This document shows positions 25,931 through 39,289 of a stretch of 64,000 bases of DNA, in pieces (position 1 is the first letter of the stretch; every line of letters begins with the position of its first letter). The stretch covers positions 32,996,145-33,060,144 of the forward strand of contig CM076266.1 of assembly GCA_038380795.1 (NCBI GenBank), in the 5' to 3' direction. The DNA comes from Pyrocephalus nanus. Lineage: Eukaryota; Chordata; Aves; Passeriformes; Tyrannidae. A program made the position numbers and the translations under genes. The notes beneath the pieces were generated by a model. That model searched no databases. It had not been told where the DNA came from and was given only the letters and a program-made list of their open reading frames with translations.

Positions 25931-28298
25931 GTCCTCACAGTAGTGCCACCAAGATCGCTCCTATCACTACACCAAAAAAAATAATCTAATGGAGGTGCAC
26001 TTTGGCTACAGCACTTCCAGAGACCTGGGCCTCCATCCCAAATCCTTTCACAGATCAGAACCAACTTGTGCAGTAGTGGTGGAGGATGAGGTGGGGGCAC
26101 ATTACCAGAGGTTATGGCTTGGAATGAATCCTCTTCTCCATCATCAGCCCTTTAAGTGAGCTTTTACAAGCCTCAGTGTGTTGCAAAACATTAATAAAGC
26201 TTTCTACTACACAGTGGCATTATGATTAGAGTCAGGGATGGCACTGTTGAGTTGGCCAGATTCAGTACTCGCACAGCTTTACTCAATACCTCATGTATTT
26301 TGTACAACCCAAGCAATATAAATGAGCCCTGTCGGATAAATACCTCTGCAGGAAAAAAAGTGCTTAAAGACTAAAATATGAAGAAGTAAGCATTCTAAAC
26401 GAGTGCCCATTTCAAAAGCATTTTTCTTTTGCCACTTATTAAGGTTTGCAGAAACCTGCTGAAAGGATGTTTCTCTGTTACAACCTTTAACTCTGAGTTC
26501 TTAACCGTACCATAGATCATAATATTGTCATTCTTCACTGTCACCACTGCGTCAGCAGCTGTTTTTGGTCTCACAAAAAAAGGATTTGACCTTTGGGATG
26601 GACAGGAAGCTGAAGGAGCAACTTTCTGAAAAAATAGCCTCCTGTTTACATTTGCCTTGTTTAGCGAACAATTATCTTGGGAGACATAAGTAATAAGCAT
26701 GTAAGTTTACATAAGCAGAAGTGTCATTTTGATAGCACTAAATATGAGTGCATGTCAAACTGTCACTGACTAACTGTTCTAACCATAAAATGCTGATCTG
26801 TATTTTACCAATAAAACCCGCAAGTATGCAAATGACAAGACCAACAGCACAGTCCATCAGAATCCAATCCTTAACTACCACAATGAGGCTCAACCTCAAT
26901 CACAAAGAAAACAGCAGCTGCCATTATTTTGTGGGGCGTAATTTTCAGTGGTATTTGTTTACAATGACATCTTTAATGCTGGTAAATCTAGGCCACCTAT
27001 TCTATGATTCCATGATCTACATCCAAGACCAACATCACGCCTCAAACTATTCCTTATATAAGTCCTAAATATTTTGAAATATTTTTATTCTACTATATTC
27101 AGAACTAAAATCTCTCCATGTATTTGTGTGCTGAAAATAAACATTGTTTCATATGAATCTGAGAAACAGTAGGGTGAATTACATGCAAGTATAGCATAAG
27201 TGCTAAATATTATATTACAGATAACTCATAATGCCAGAGACAAAGCAAATCAGTCTTTCTTTAAAATCTTATATTCTGCTAAGTTAAAATGCTATTGAAA
27301 CATATTGCAAGTATTTACATGCATTGTCTAGATAATCTGGCTTAGTTTTAATGAAGCATCACCTCATTTTCTGAGGATGGAAAATATGCAAAAACCAAAC
27401 ATGAAAATGATTAAAAATGTGAATTATTTTTTCCAACTTCATATTTAAAACTGTCTTCACAGTGATAATTACTTTAAATATTTTAAAGGAACAGCACTGT
27501 TAAGATACAATGTACACCATCCAATCAGAAAACCAACCTCAAGAGCTTCCCTGTGAGTGTACTTTAATAGTACAATGGAATATAATTTTATTTGCTTGGA
27601 AGAAAACACTACTATTTAGAGTCCTTATATTCACAGTTTTATATGAGATCTAGGGAAAAACTACATACATTATGGAACAGATTTACTGCTATATACATGC
27701 ATGCCTCTTACATTTGCATGTATTTAGTATTCAGCAGGTTCTGTAGACCACCTATATGCTGCAACTCAGTTCACTACAGGACAGTAATGACATTGACAAC
27801 AAACTCATCCCCTGAGTGTACTCAGGCAACTTGTCCTCTTAGTTACAGTAAAAGTCTCTTGAAATACTATCCTGCCTCAAGGGAAAAATTAGCTCTTTAT
27901 TTACTTAAACTTCTAAAAAAATAACTGGAACAAAGAGCACAATGCCAAACAACCATGACTGTCACCACAACTCCTGGGGCATTTATATTACCAAATATAA
28001 ATGGAAGAAAACATCCAAATTTTCACTGGACTATTTCACAATACTGAAATACAGGAAGAATAATTTTTGGTTTGCTCTCTGAAATGGGAAGAATACCTCA
28101 TTAATGTTTTCCCCAATACACTTAAGGTGCTAGAGAACAACATTATATGTAGTGTTTGGAAGTACCAAAATAATGCACCTGTATGCTTTTAAATAGTTAC
28201 TGACAACTGAAATTACAGAAAGCTCTGTCTGAAGAAAAAGGTTCAAGTCATCTGCCCACAGTTCAGCAGAATCCTGCATGCAGGCTCTGTGGTCAGCA
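25931..28298. other. unassigned unique sequence
   Basis: No gene recognised. A short octamer-like TTCTATGATTCCATGATC at about 26999-27016 hints at a CR1 tail, but nothing upstream supports one. The minus-strand frame over 26395-26700 is of chance length and is discussed under findings. Confidence 0.45.
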
Positions 28299-28879
28299 TT
28301 TTTTTTTTTTTCAATTTGGAGCAAAAGATGGATTATGAAACATAACCCCTACATTTGAAAGTCCAGTGGGATGGCTGTAATAACACCACCTGTCTTGCTG
28401 CTTAACACAGACCATTGTGTTTTGGTTTCCTCTGCTTGGGCTTCTTTTTGTCATAAAGATATTGAGAATTTTTCAGTTGAACATAGGGTAAGCTTTTTTC
28501 ACTAAGGAAAATTAAAAGCCTCCACAGAGTTAACTGATGTACGCTTCTTTACTTATAGAATTTGACTTCAACTTTCCATCTGCCTCAAGTTCATCACCAG
28601 TTGGTGTGCTGAGACAGCAAAAGGCTATGGATTAACCATCCGTCTCAAGAAAGCTGAGATAATGTACCATCCTACATCTGGGAGAGGCTAAAGATCCAGC
28701 ATGACAATCAATGCACATGTACTCTCATAATGGATTTCACTTACCAGGATGAGTTTTGTTTAAGCACTAGCCTTAGTGATCAGTAAATCATTATTTAAAT
28801 GTAAAAAGTTGCACCTTGCCTTCAGCAAAGTACCCCACTGAACCTGACACCAGCATGGTGTGAGATCAAGCAGTCCATC

Positions 28880-29220
28880 CCTGCTCCACTTCTACTCAAG
28901 ACTCAAGCCAGCCTTCTCTTTCCCTCTTCCTTTTGCTCCCCAGTGTCCTTCAAGACCATCTCAGAGAATCTGTCCCACCCTGAGCCTAGGACTACTTCCC
29001 TCTCTTCACCCCAGCATGATCACTACTGTTCCTCCAGCCTTGCCCACTTCCTTCCTCAACACCTTCCTCTCCCTCTGCTCCTGCCCTCTGTTCTCTCTAA
29101 ACTTCTCAGCATGCCAACCTTGACTTTCTCCTTCTGCCAAGAAGCCATGTCCTTGCATCTGCTTCTCCAAGTTTTACTTACTCTTTTTTCTCTTCTCTGA
29201 GCTCACTTCTGTCCTCTTGT
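28880..29220. repeat. pyrimidine-rich low-complexity block
   Basis: More than 300 bases dominated by C and T, with many CTTCC, TCTCC and CCTTC words. It keeps two overlapping plus frames open (28860-29123 and 28943-29200) that encode Ser/Pro/Leu-rich low complexity. It is probably an expanded polypyrimidine region rather than a coding sequence. It is followed within 40 bases by a 30-A run. Confidence 0.6.
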
Positions 29221-29254
29221 AATGTAACTGACTCCCTTTCATTACAAAACAGAC

Positions 29255-29255
<1 letters not shown>

Positions 29256-29285
<30 letters not shown>
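29256..29285. repeat. poly-A homopolymer (30 A)
   Basis: The longest pure A run in the window. It could be the tail of a retroposed transcript, but no AATAAA lies just upstream and no target-site duplication is obvious, so it is listed as a simple repeat. Confidence 0.85.
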
Positions 29286-29286
<1 letters not shown>

Positions 29287-31248
29287 CAAACACCTAAATA
29301 ACCCCGGTCCTGGCAAGGTACTTTTTGCCACTCCATGTTTATTTGATCTGAGCTCCTTCTCCCAGTGCATGCCTTGTCTACTGACACCACAAAACCTCTG
29401 AGCTCAAGGACTATTTGCTATGGGATATTTGCACGTTTCCTGCACACAAAGGTCCTGCAGTAACACCGTAAGTTCTTTACTCCAAAGAACCAGTGCCAGG
29501 ACATAAATATTTTTAATGCAGCTCATCCAAGGGAAACCTACACCCTCTTTTTTGTTAGTTTTTTCCTTTTTTTTAATTATTTCTAAACAACAAAACAAAT
29601 TGTTGTAACTGTTTGCAGGCACAAGAGTCACAACTGAGCATGTAAGGATGTATTACATCCACATAGCTGCTGGATGTAAGGAGTATTGTTTGGTGTATCG
29701 ACAGACCAGTTGAATACAAGCATCACGTACCATTCCCAACATCATTCCAAGAGAGGTGAAGCGGAAAGCCAGTTTATGTTTTCAGCCTTAGGTAACAGAC
29801 ATCTAAGACATTTGACTGCCCAGCACATGTTTATTTGTCTGATCATATGAAAATGTGAGCCCAGCTTATTCCAGATGAGTGCATATACAGGTGCCCAAAT
29901 TTACATATACAAGCATACAAACATGATCCTGCACCAACCCACACTGCCCCACCTAGCAAGGTGCAGAGCAGACCCTTAAAGTATCCTTGCCACTTCTGTC
30001 CCTCTCCACACACAATTAAAAACTGCAACCTAATTTTAACTCACACATACTGTTCTGCAGAGGAGCTTGTGGCAAATGACAGCTACTAGACAAAACCACT
30101 TAGTTTCCAGTAAGCTTTCATTTTGTATTCATATCCTCTGTCCAGATGAAATGACACTGCAAGGCAGCCTCCTGTTTGACAAAAAGTAAGGTCATCTGGG
30201 GCAGGAATTTGTCCTCTTACAGGACAAATAAGAAAAGGCCTGTATTAGTCATAGAGTAAATAATAAGAAAATAAATAAAACCTATCCATAAAGCAGTATG
30301 ATAGCAGAATTGTCCAAGAGTGGTGGTCATTTGTCCCCCACAGAAAATAAAGTGAAAATTTAAAAAAAAAAAATAAATAAAAACTCGAAGGGCAAAGGGA
30401 GACAGACAGATGAGGGAAAGAAAACATCCTGGCCACTGTGACACCAGCCTCAACATCTGCAGTTGGTGAGGGACAAAATTTATTAGGGCAAAGTGAATCC
30501 TCAGGGTGAAAACAAGTTTGAAACATACTTCAACCTAAAGAAAACAGGATGCTTCTCAAGCAAGGAAAGCAATGTATACTTCAGAGAAGAAAAACAAGTG
30601 TATTCATTTATCTTAGTTGCCAAGTGTCATAAACTGATCCCCTTCAACTTTTAACTAGCAGTTAAAAACATCTGCATTTAAAATAGTTTTATATCTATTT
30701 AATTAATTGCCACCTATAGCACTTCGTTTTCTCCCAGAAGAACCTGAAACAAGCACTAATCTGTTTCTCTTTGCTTAATAGAGCATAAGGAGAAATAGAT
30801 GCTCATAAGGTAGATGTTCCCCCATCCTCTCAGGCTTATCATTCAGACATTCTAAGAAGAATTCTCTTCTGTGGTTGAACCCTTGGTGGACATGCACCAG
30901 AGTTTCATTCTCCAATTATAAAGAATATCATCTGTATCACTTCATTGCCAAAGTCAAGAACATGGACTCTTAACCATGTAGTGGCAAGAGGTGGGGACCA
31001 TGGACAATCTACATTGACTGAGGCAGTATTGCTCCTTGAGAAAGGAGGAACATGGCTCTACATTCATTCACTTCAAGTTGGATACCATAAATGTCACATG
31101 TGAGATTGGGCAAGCCTCCAGAGGAGTTGGAACTGCAAGCAATAGTAGCTTGATGGAAGCACACTAAGAGAAATACCATTCAGGTATGTTTTTTCTTGAT
31201 TCTTGAATAAGGAACAGTGGAAACCTTTGAAGACTACTTGTCTCTCTT
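29286..31248. other. unassigned unique sequence
   Basis: No gene, RNA or transposon recognised. An A run of about 12 lies near 30361-30373. The remaining sequence is unremarkable. Confidence 0.5.
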
Positions 31249-31338
31249 ATCTATGGAAGATGTCCTTGCCCATGGAAGGGGGGTTGGAACCAGATTGTCA
31301 TTAAGGTCCCCTCCAACCCAAACCATTCTTTGATTCTA
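31249..31338 (+). mobile_element. CR1 LINE 3' tail, short
   Basis: Contains GATGTCCTTGCCCATGGAAG, GGGGGTTGGAACCAGA, TTAAGGTCCCCTCCAACCCA and AACCATTCTTTGATTCTACT. This is the last 90 or so bases of an avian CR1, with the terminal octamers mutated (TTCTTTGATTCTACTT). It is severely 5'-truncated. Confidence 0.9.
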
Positions 31339-33174
31339 CTTGAGAAAGAAAGAGGTCTATTTAATGTTATATTTTACTTGAAATCATTTAAAAGACAGAT
31401 CTAAAATCCCTGAATTAAAGGAAACCATATTATATAGCAGTAGCATCATATGACTCCCTCTTCTATTACTAATGTCAACTGCAAAACGGAGGGCAAAAAT
31501 GGCCAAGAATTGAAAACCAATTTATTTTTCGAGCCTACTGATGGCTTTTGTGGCTTTTCCCATAGTACAGAGGCTTGATGGAACAGACGAGCCTCATTCT
31601 CAAAGTCCTTCTCAGCGATGCTACAGATGAAGAAAGGTTTTCCAGTAGGTTCCTTAATCTACTGCACACCTATAATTACTCATGAACAGGAAGAGTAACT
31701 TCTTTCAGGCTTCTGGAAGCAGATTCATGAAAGTGCCTTTGTTTATGGGGAAAGGGGGAGCAGGGCAACTTGCATAAAACAATACATTTTTGCCATATGT
31801 AGGTAGAAAATAAACCCATCCATCAAGAATATATTAAAAATAGATGAAAACTGGCTCCAGACACAGGATTACTTGGTGAAAATGCCAGAATAATGGACAC
31901 AAAATTTTTATTTGATCAACTCTGAACAACAGGGGAGATTAGTTTATGCAAACTCCACAGAACAAGGCTTTATTTCAGAAAGTAATCCTTCAGTTTAGCC
32001 AAGATTTTGTTTGCTCAGAGCTACAATGAAGCAGAAAAAAATAGAAAATATCTGGCATACAGAAAGACAAAAGCCTGTGTACTGCACTTAAAAACAATTA
32101 AAGAACCGTTTCACATCAGACTAAACCTTTTAACTATTGGATTAGGCAGAGCCAAATCTCGTATTTTGTGCATACAGTTTAAACTGCCAAACAGGGTTTA
32201 TGTACCGATTAGTGGAGATTATGTAGAGTGGTACAGCCATTTTTTAAAAATACAATATTATTACAAAGAACCCCTAGAGGTTCATATGAAGATGGTCTCT
32301 ATTTCATAGACAGTAAAATCACTGAGGCATATCATCACAGCGATGACTTACTACTCCTGCAGGAGCCAAGGGAGTTGAGCTCAGTGCTGTTAATGCAGGG
32401 AACAGCCCTCCCCTGCAACTTAACATGCAAGAGCCAGTTTACAGCTTGTATCAGGTTTTTACTGGACTTTGACTGAGGACTTAACACGCCTGCATCTCTT
32501 GTCAGCTTCATCCAGCTTTTCTAAGGAATTAGGACAAATTAAAAACACCTAAAACATTTAATTTGAGAAGTTTCTACTTCATGTCACTCTACTAACACCA
32601 TTGGTGGCTGTAAATCTTTGCCAGGCTTTCAGGAAAAGTCACTTCCACAATCCCACCACATGCATGAGATGATGTTTCATAGGGGATCATGGCATTCTGA
32701 GGTTCAAGTTGGGACGTCTCAGGCCGTGCGTCAATATATATCCAGTTTTCTGATCAGCATAAGGCTATTGATCTTCACTACAAACACAAATTTTTACATT
32801 ACTTAAACCGCTCTAAAAATGCTTTTTGGATAATCTTCTTTTAACATGATTTATAGTCACCACCAGCACTAGAGCACTACAAGATAAATATAACCGGATT
32901 TTAACAGTACATTCAAAGTGAATAACACAGCTTGCATAGGAGGAAAACACATTTTTCAGTAGCAGCCCTTCTCTACAGTTTGACACGAATAAAGGAAACT
33001 GAGGTGTTTAAGAGGACATCAATAGCAATACCAGCATTGTCCATTTCTTTGCCAAATACTCTCATGCTTGGATCCTATCTGAATCATGTCCTACTTCACC
33101 TAAACCAGGCAGCAGTGTACACTGCAGTGGGCACTCTAAGTGTCCTTTGTACATTACTCTCTGTAGTGTAAAGG
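31339..33174. other. unassigned unique sequence
   Basis: No gene or repeat recognised. Open frames at 32007-32309 and 32932-33171 on the plus strand are of chance length and match nothing I know. Confidence 0.5.
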
Positions 33175-33258
33175 CACATCTATACATCTAGTATAGGCAC
33201 ATCACATCTACACATGTAGTATAGATGACCCCACGCTATGCATGCAGTATACTCATCA
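33175..33258. repeat. degenerate 28-bp minisatellite, three copies
   Basis: Three adjacent 28-bp units, at 33175-33202, 33203-33230 and 33231-33258. They share the frame C-AC-(AT/GC)CTA-(T/C)(A/G)CAT-(C/G)(T/C)AGTATA. Units 1 and 2 are clearly alike (CACATCTATACATCTAGTAT versus CACATCTACACATGTAGTAT); unit 3 is more diverged (CCACGCTATGCATGCAGTAT). Confidence 0.65.
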
Positions 33259-34791
33259 TTGCCATGTTTTCTTCCACTCCTCCATGCACTCCAGGAATAC
33301 TCCTTGGAATACCCTGCTCTCCTGTTTCTCATATCATTTTACTACCATCCACAAACCACCCAGGCGAATCTGCAGCAGAAGCAATACCAAACTGCATTTT
33401 ATGAAAATACACACTAAAGACAGTTGCCCGTCACCATTTTGTACCTCCTTTTGGGTGTAAACTGTGCGGGTTCTGCTCTCTCTCATACACACACATAGGC
33501 ATCTCAGCTCCATGTAAGCAACATCAGGAACTTTGCCTTAGAATGGAAGATGTGCATAATGCTTTCACAGTCTGCACAACAGCTTAACTACACCAATGGG
33601 GAGTTGAGTATGTCCAAAACATTCCTATGTCTCTATGCTCTACCTCAAAGCTGAAGAAATTTATCAAGGAAAGTCCACATAATTTATGCAGCTGATGATA
33701 CAGTGCACATCAAAATCTTCAAGCACATTATCAAGGCAAGCATCCTCTTTGGCCAGGAGATTGCACACCTTACAAATTAAAACAGAGCTGCAGTTCTACC
33801 ATTTTTCCTAGCTGCCAAAGCAAAACAAAAAAAGAAGGAAAAGGTTTATTTGGGAGGGGTACAACATGCTGACAGGAGGAGTCTAGACCTGAGGGTCACC
33901 TCACAGGAGACCAGTGATGGATTACTGAAATTTCTCTGGACTACTGACTGATGAGAAAGTCTCCTTAAGCAGAGCAGCTCTGCAGCCCTGAGCAAAGGGA
34001 CAACAGGAAGAAGTGAGACATGGAACAAGCCAAGAACAAAAGTAAAACTATGTTTGCCACTTACTTTTTTTTTAGGTTTTAGTGTTGGCTGAGAAGAAAA
34101 GTGGTACAAGCCAACCACACTGTCTTGGAGAAGATCTCTTCCCAGCCTAGGTAGCAAGGTATAATATGATTTTCAGTAACTCTTTATCTCTTTGGTGCAT
34201 CCAAGGGAGGACTAATGGGAAAATGCTCTTTTTTTTCTGTTCTTTCTCCTTCTTTGAAACAGCAGTAACATGTACACCTTGGCACTTATGCACACTGAAG
34301 ATGAGGGCTGCTCCTGACTTATGAAGAGCTAAAATGCTGGGGGAGAAAAATGAAGAAGGAGAGAGCCAGGATGAATTTCTCATGCTTTGGGCTTGCTGCT
34401 CAAGTGCCTGTTAGCACAGATTGTGGTTGCTACCATTTTGAGAACTATGACTTCTCCAAGCAGCACCCATTCCTTTGCAGACCCAGACCTAACACCAGCA
34501 TCAGCACCAGCGGCATCTGCCAGCCTTACTGCCTCAGCTGCTGCAGAAGTGGGAAGATGGGACTATTGCAGGGTTTTCTGTTCCAAGCAGCCTAACTACT
34601 CTCCTATGCCTGCTTTTACAAAATACTACCCAAAGACGTGCAGGAGTCATCATCAGGCTAGATCCAGATGTGCTGTGTTTTGGATCCTGTTTGCAAGGAC
34701 AAAGCTCAGCAAGAAGCTTTGGGAATTTGTTGCTTACTCCACTTTGAAGATCCAGGCTCATGTTTTGAAGGGTGTTCAAGATCCTTGATAC
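33259..34791. other. unassigned unique sequence
   Basis: No gene recognised. Overlapping open frames lie on both strands at about 34350-34790, the longest being 133 codons on plus, 34387-34788. They have no recognisable domain, and the stretch stops immediately before a CR1. Confidence 0.45.
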
Positions 34792-35262
34792 ATAGAATCA
34801 TAGAATTATTTAGGTTGGAAAACACTTCTAAGATCATCAAGTCCAACTGTTAACCCAGGATTGCCAAGTCCACCCCTAAACCATGTCCATGTCTACACAT
34901 CTTTTACATACCTCCAGGGATGATGACCCAACCACTGCCCTGGGCAGCCTGTTCCAGTTCTTGACAACCCTTTTGGAGAAGAAATTTTTCCAAATATTCA
35001 ATTTAAACCTGTTCTGGCACAACTTGAGGCCATTTCCTCTTGTCCTGTTTCTTGTTACTTAGGAGAAGAGACCAATTTCCACCTGGCTACAACCTCTTTT
35101 CAGTTAGCCGTAGAAAGTGATAAGGTCTGCCCTAAGCCTCCTTTTCTCCAGTCTAAACAACCCCAGTTCCCTCTACTGCTCTTCACAGGACTTGTGTTTT
35201 AGGCCCTTCACCAGGTGAAGCATTCTTCAATTGTGCTCTTGACTCTTCACATGAACAGGTGC
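34792..35262 (-). mobile_element. CR1 LINE 3' fragment, about 470 bp
   Basis: Begins ATAGAATCATAGAATTATTT and AGGTTGGAAAACACTTCTAA, continuing with GATCATCAAGTCCAACTGTT, CAACCACTGCCCTGGGCAGC, CAACTTGAGGCCATTTCCTC, TTGTTACTTAGGAGAAGAGA, and CCAGTCTAAACAACCCCAGT. It fades near TTGTGCTCTTGACTCTTC. This is a well-preserved avian CR1 3' end on the minus strand, covering the 3' UTR and the end of ORF2 without a usable frame. It belongs to the same subfamily type as the copy at 48467-48684. Confidence 0.95.
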
Positions 35263-38035
35263 CTAGAGATATTCTCAAAACTTGTTGCTGTGTAATCACC
35301 TTCACAGGATGGACCCTGAGGTATCCAAGCATCATTCATATTATGCTAATGCAGAAGCCTTTACATCACTTTCAGAGAAAAACTCGATTATGTCTATTAT
35401 TCTCATTGTAGGAAAATATTGTGCTGAAGTTGTCAAGAAATAAAGGACATGGAAAAATTGTGCTGAAGATAAGCAGATGTTTAAGCCCAGCTCTGTCCCA
35501 AAAGGAAAAAGCTGGAGAGTTCCTGTCGCCTTCCCTTTCCTGGCTGGCAGGATCACTGTCCTAAGCACCTACAGCATCCGACACACAGAAAGCTGGCCCT
35601 TCTCTTGAGATGTAGAATTTCAAGCAAGATTTTCACTCACAATTTTAGAAAAGCAATTCCCAAACTTGAAGGACCTCTCCTTTTGAAATACACCTTTAAA
35701 TCCAGACTTTTCCTATAATAATGATTTCAAAGGGAATTAAAGCTCAAGTGACAAAACACCGGAGCACTTTAGATGGTGGAAAATGAAGAAAAATAGATAT
35801 CACACAAAAAAAACTGTGAGGCTTTGTGTTGTCCTGGACTATCAGGCAATGAAAAGAGATGCTGTCAAACTTGAAAGGAAAAGTGCATCAGGCAGGTAAT
35901 AGCACTATTTATAGAAAAACTCCATTTATAGAGATGCTAGCACAGAAAGGGACTAAGTGCCTAAAACAAACAGTCCCTTATTGGTCTGATGAAAAGCACA
36001 CTCACATCGATGTCAGCCTCCAAACAGACTGGCAAAGGCTTTGTGTCAGGCCCTATTTAAGACTCCACCATAGAAGGAACAAGGAAAGAAGCTGTTCTTC
36101 TAGTTCAGCTGAAGTTTTCTTCCTGATCACAGCAATACTAAGCTATGTTTAGACTACAGATCAAATGTTCACTAAATAAAGTTAATTGAAAAACTAAAAT
36201 ATGCAAATGCATAGCTCAAAAGACTTATGGGACAAATACTTGGGTAATTCAACATATGAATAACAAATTTCCATACCAATGTATGAAGAAGAATAGAAGA
36301 AGGTTCAGTTTCAAACTTCCAGTAGTACATCACGTGTTTAAGAAAACATCCAGAAAATTAAACGTAAATATTTTATGCATTGTAAGCAAGGGCAGTTGTG
36401 ACTGGCAGATGTTACAACTGCTTAGCTTCTTATCCTGTGAAATATCTAAAATATTACTTACCATCAAGTCACTGACCTATGAAAAACACCAGAAGAAAGT
36501 AAAGGCAATATGTTTAATTAAAATTCAGAATTTGGATGATGAAATTAGAAATCGGTAATATGCCTCTTAAAGGTGAATTATACTGATATATTTAGCTATT
36601 TCATAATCCTGTTTATAAATACTCTTCAATAGTTTGTCTCCTAGTGCTTCTGTTCTCAGGTGAAGAAACAAACTTCTTTTCCTTTCTATTCTGATTTCCA
36701 GTGATGAAATGTATTTCTCACATCAATGTTAGCATTTCTGTGCAACATTTTCCTGACTGACAAACTTGCTATGGGTAAAACAGGAATGACACAATTTCAG
36801 ATTTCCCTTTGAGCAAAATGGTTTCAGGGCAACAATCCCATTAAAGGATGTTGAAACATTGAACACTGGGATGAATATGAAATAAGATCAGCTTTGTTAA
36901 AGTTATCACAATAACTAGAAGAACAATCAACCAATACCAGGCAATTATTCCTAAGCACTTCAAAGCCATCCCACTGCAAATCCACTGCAGACACTAGAAG
37001 GATACCCACATCTGCTAAGGCTGCAAACAGGCAATGCCGATACTGATTGTAGAAAAGAATGCTTTAGCAACCACTTAGACATGGAAAGGGAAACCAGTAG
37101 TGGTCACAAAGATGATTAGGGTAATCAAGGCACAGCCATGACTTTGTCACAGAAGACATTCCTCCAAAAAGTGAACTTGAAGACAATTTATTACAGCACT
37201 TGTGGCTGCAGCTTGAGGCTCTGAACAGCTCAGAGACAGAGGGACTGACCCCTAGAGAACATATGGATCACTAAAAAAAACCATAAACCACCAGCACCAT
37301 CTTTTTGAACTTCAACCATGGAGGGAGTCACCTATGGTCCTCTCATCCCAAAAGGGTACTCTGCTCTATTCTTTGCCTTTTTGGTATGGCTAAAATGGCT
37401 TTCCTTTACCCCCAAAGACCCGCCTTGTCACTTCAGTTGTTGATTACCTTCAACTCTGCAAAGAAAATGTTTTTTAGGCGGTTTATGATCCTCCTAAACT
37501 CCACTGTGGAACAGTTCAGTGCCATGACACAACATGTGAGGCATGCATCAATAAGCTCTATCTGCTGAAACTACTGCTGTAATGTGACAACCAGGCAAGA
37601 AACAGAGAGAAACAAAATACCTAAGTATTTGGCTGCTAACAAGGGCTGTGGAAAAACAGATGAAAATCAACACTGCAAGCTACTGGCTTGAAAAACAAAC
37701 CAGCTTTCCACCCGCCAGCAGCAGCAGTGTACTCGCAAGTCACCAAGATCTCACTAAGACTGAAGATTTGTTCCTTGCGGTGCTGTGACCCATCATCCCA
37801 CAGTTCACCGAGGAACCAAGTAGCTGGGTCATACGATGGGCAGATGCATGTGGGAGAGAAACCCTCCGGCTGCCAGAGCTGCTCAGGCTCCCGGAGCCCC
37901 CTCTGTGACCAGTGAAGCACACCAGCTCCCCTGCCCTGAGCTCCTGCAGCCTGGGGAGCAGGGACAGGCTGAAACCTGGGCTTATAACCTCATTTGGATG
38001 GATACCTGACACACTGAAAAACTCAAGTTCTTCTT
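35263..38035. other. unassigned unique sequence
   Basis: No gene recognised. At 37640-38010 the sequence is GC-richer with open frames on both strands, but none has recognisable content or a clear splice pair. Confidence 0.45.
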
Positions 38036-38113
38036 AAAAAAAAAAAACAAAAAACAACAAAACAAAACAAACAAAACACACACCAAAAAAATCAAAACTT
38101 TAAAAAATTAAAA
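38036..38113. repeat. A/C-rich low-complexity tract
   Basis: A run of about 13 A passing into AAC/AAAAC repeats and then ACACAC words. This is a simple low-complexity repeat. Confidence 0.85.
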
Positions 38114-39289
38114 ACACATGCACACCACACAAACAACGCTGGGAGACAGAACTACATTCTTTCTCCTTTCAAACTAAAAGTCATATAACTTGTTTTCTTA
38201 AAGACATCCTATAATTTCATAGATGTGGAAATTGCCCCCACTGTCCTGTAAAAATATGAAAAAGACAAAAAAGAAAAAGAAATTAATACTAATAATCCAG
38301 AGGATTAGGGCTGAGAGGTCAGTGCACAACCTTTTAATGAGAGAGGTATTCAAAGACTGATGACACAGTATATTTTTATTCTTCAGTAATTTAGTACAGA
38401 AGTTTACATTGATTGCTTAAAAGGCCATTCGATTTTATTTCCCGTATTTAATTGTTCTTAGTGCCCAATAAATGGTGGACTGGAGAAAGTAAAGAATTAT
38501 TTTATTCTTTTTGTATCATTAAAAATACTGTCAACCCAACTCACTCATTCACACGCCCTCTACATGCCCTTCATGTTTGCACAAAACCGTGAGGATTATC
38601 TGTTTTTCATTACCGCCAAACCCGAAACCCCCACGGTGCTCAGGCTCTCTAACCTGAATTAAACCTCTCACAGGTGCATGAACAAAAAGGGGTTATTTTA
38701 CCATTCCCAAGTAGAACTTTATTAATATGACAAAGAAAAACCATAGGCCTTGCACAACGGAATTTTATTTTACCTTAAAATCTACATCTTCAGTGAAAAA
38801 GGGCTGTCTGCTAAGTCCTTATGTCTTAGCACAGCTTGGATCTCTTTACATCCTGCTCATGGAGCAAGAACTGCAGGTCCTCAGACCAGGAAAGCATGCA
38901 TTTAAACACATGGCTTAGTTATACGCCTCAATTTCAGCATGTGCTTAAATTAGCTCATCATCTGCTCATCCTTCTCCTTGTCAACAGAGAACAAATGTGA
39001 AAGACATAGGAAAAATTCTCTCACCTTTAAGTATTTGTTGTATCTCACGACACAGTCAAATTATGTCACTCAGTGAATATCGTGAAACCTTCCTAGGTAT
39101 AAAGTTATTTTTCTCTTTTCCATGAATTATCTAGTTATATGGATGACACGCAGAATTCCTAGGTTGCTATTTATGCAACATCCAGACACTGTGGGTAATT
39201 TGTTGAGCCCGCCTACATATTTTCATGATTCCAAACTCACCAAAACTTGGCAGCTTTTAGTTTCTTTCCTCAATATTTCTATGATGTAA
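38114..39289. other. unassigned unique sequence
   Basis: No gene or repeat recognised in about 1.2 kb. Confidence 0.5.

Noticed and set aside
26999..27016. Octamer-like TTCTATGATTCCATGATC, suggesting a CR1 tail
   Set aside because: The bases upstream show no CR1 3' sequence; the match is too short.
34387..34788. 133-codon plus frame, with an overlapping Cys-rich frame at 34350-34595
   Set aside because: No recognisable domain and no splice support; the GC-richer composition explains the length.
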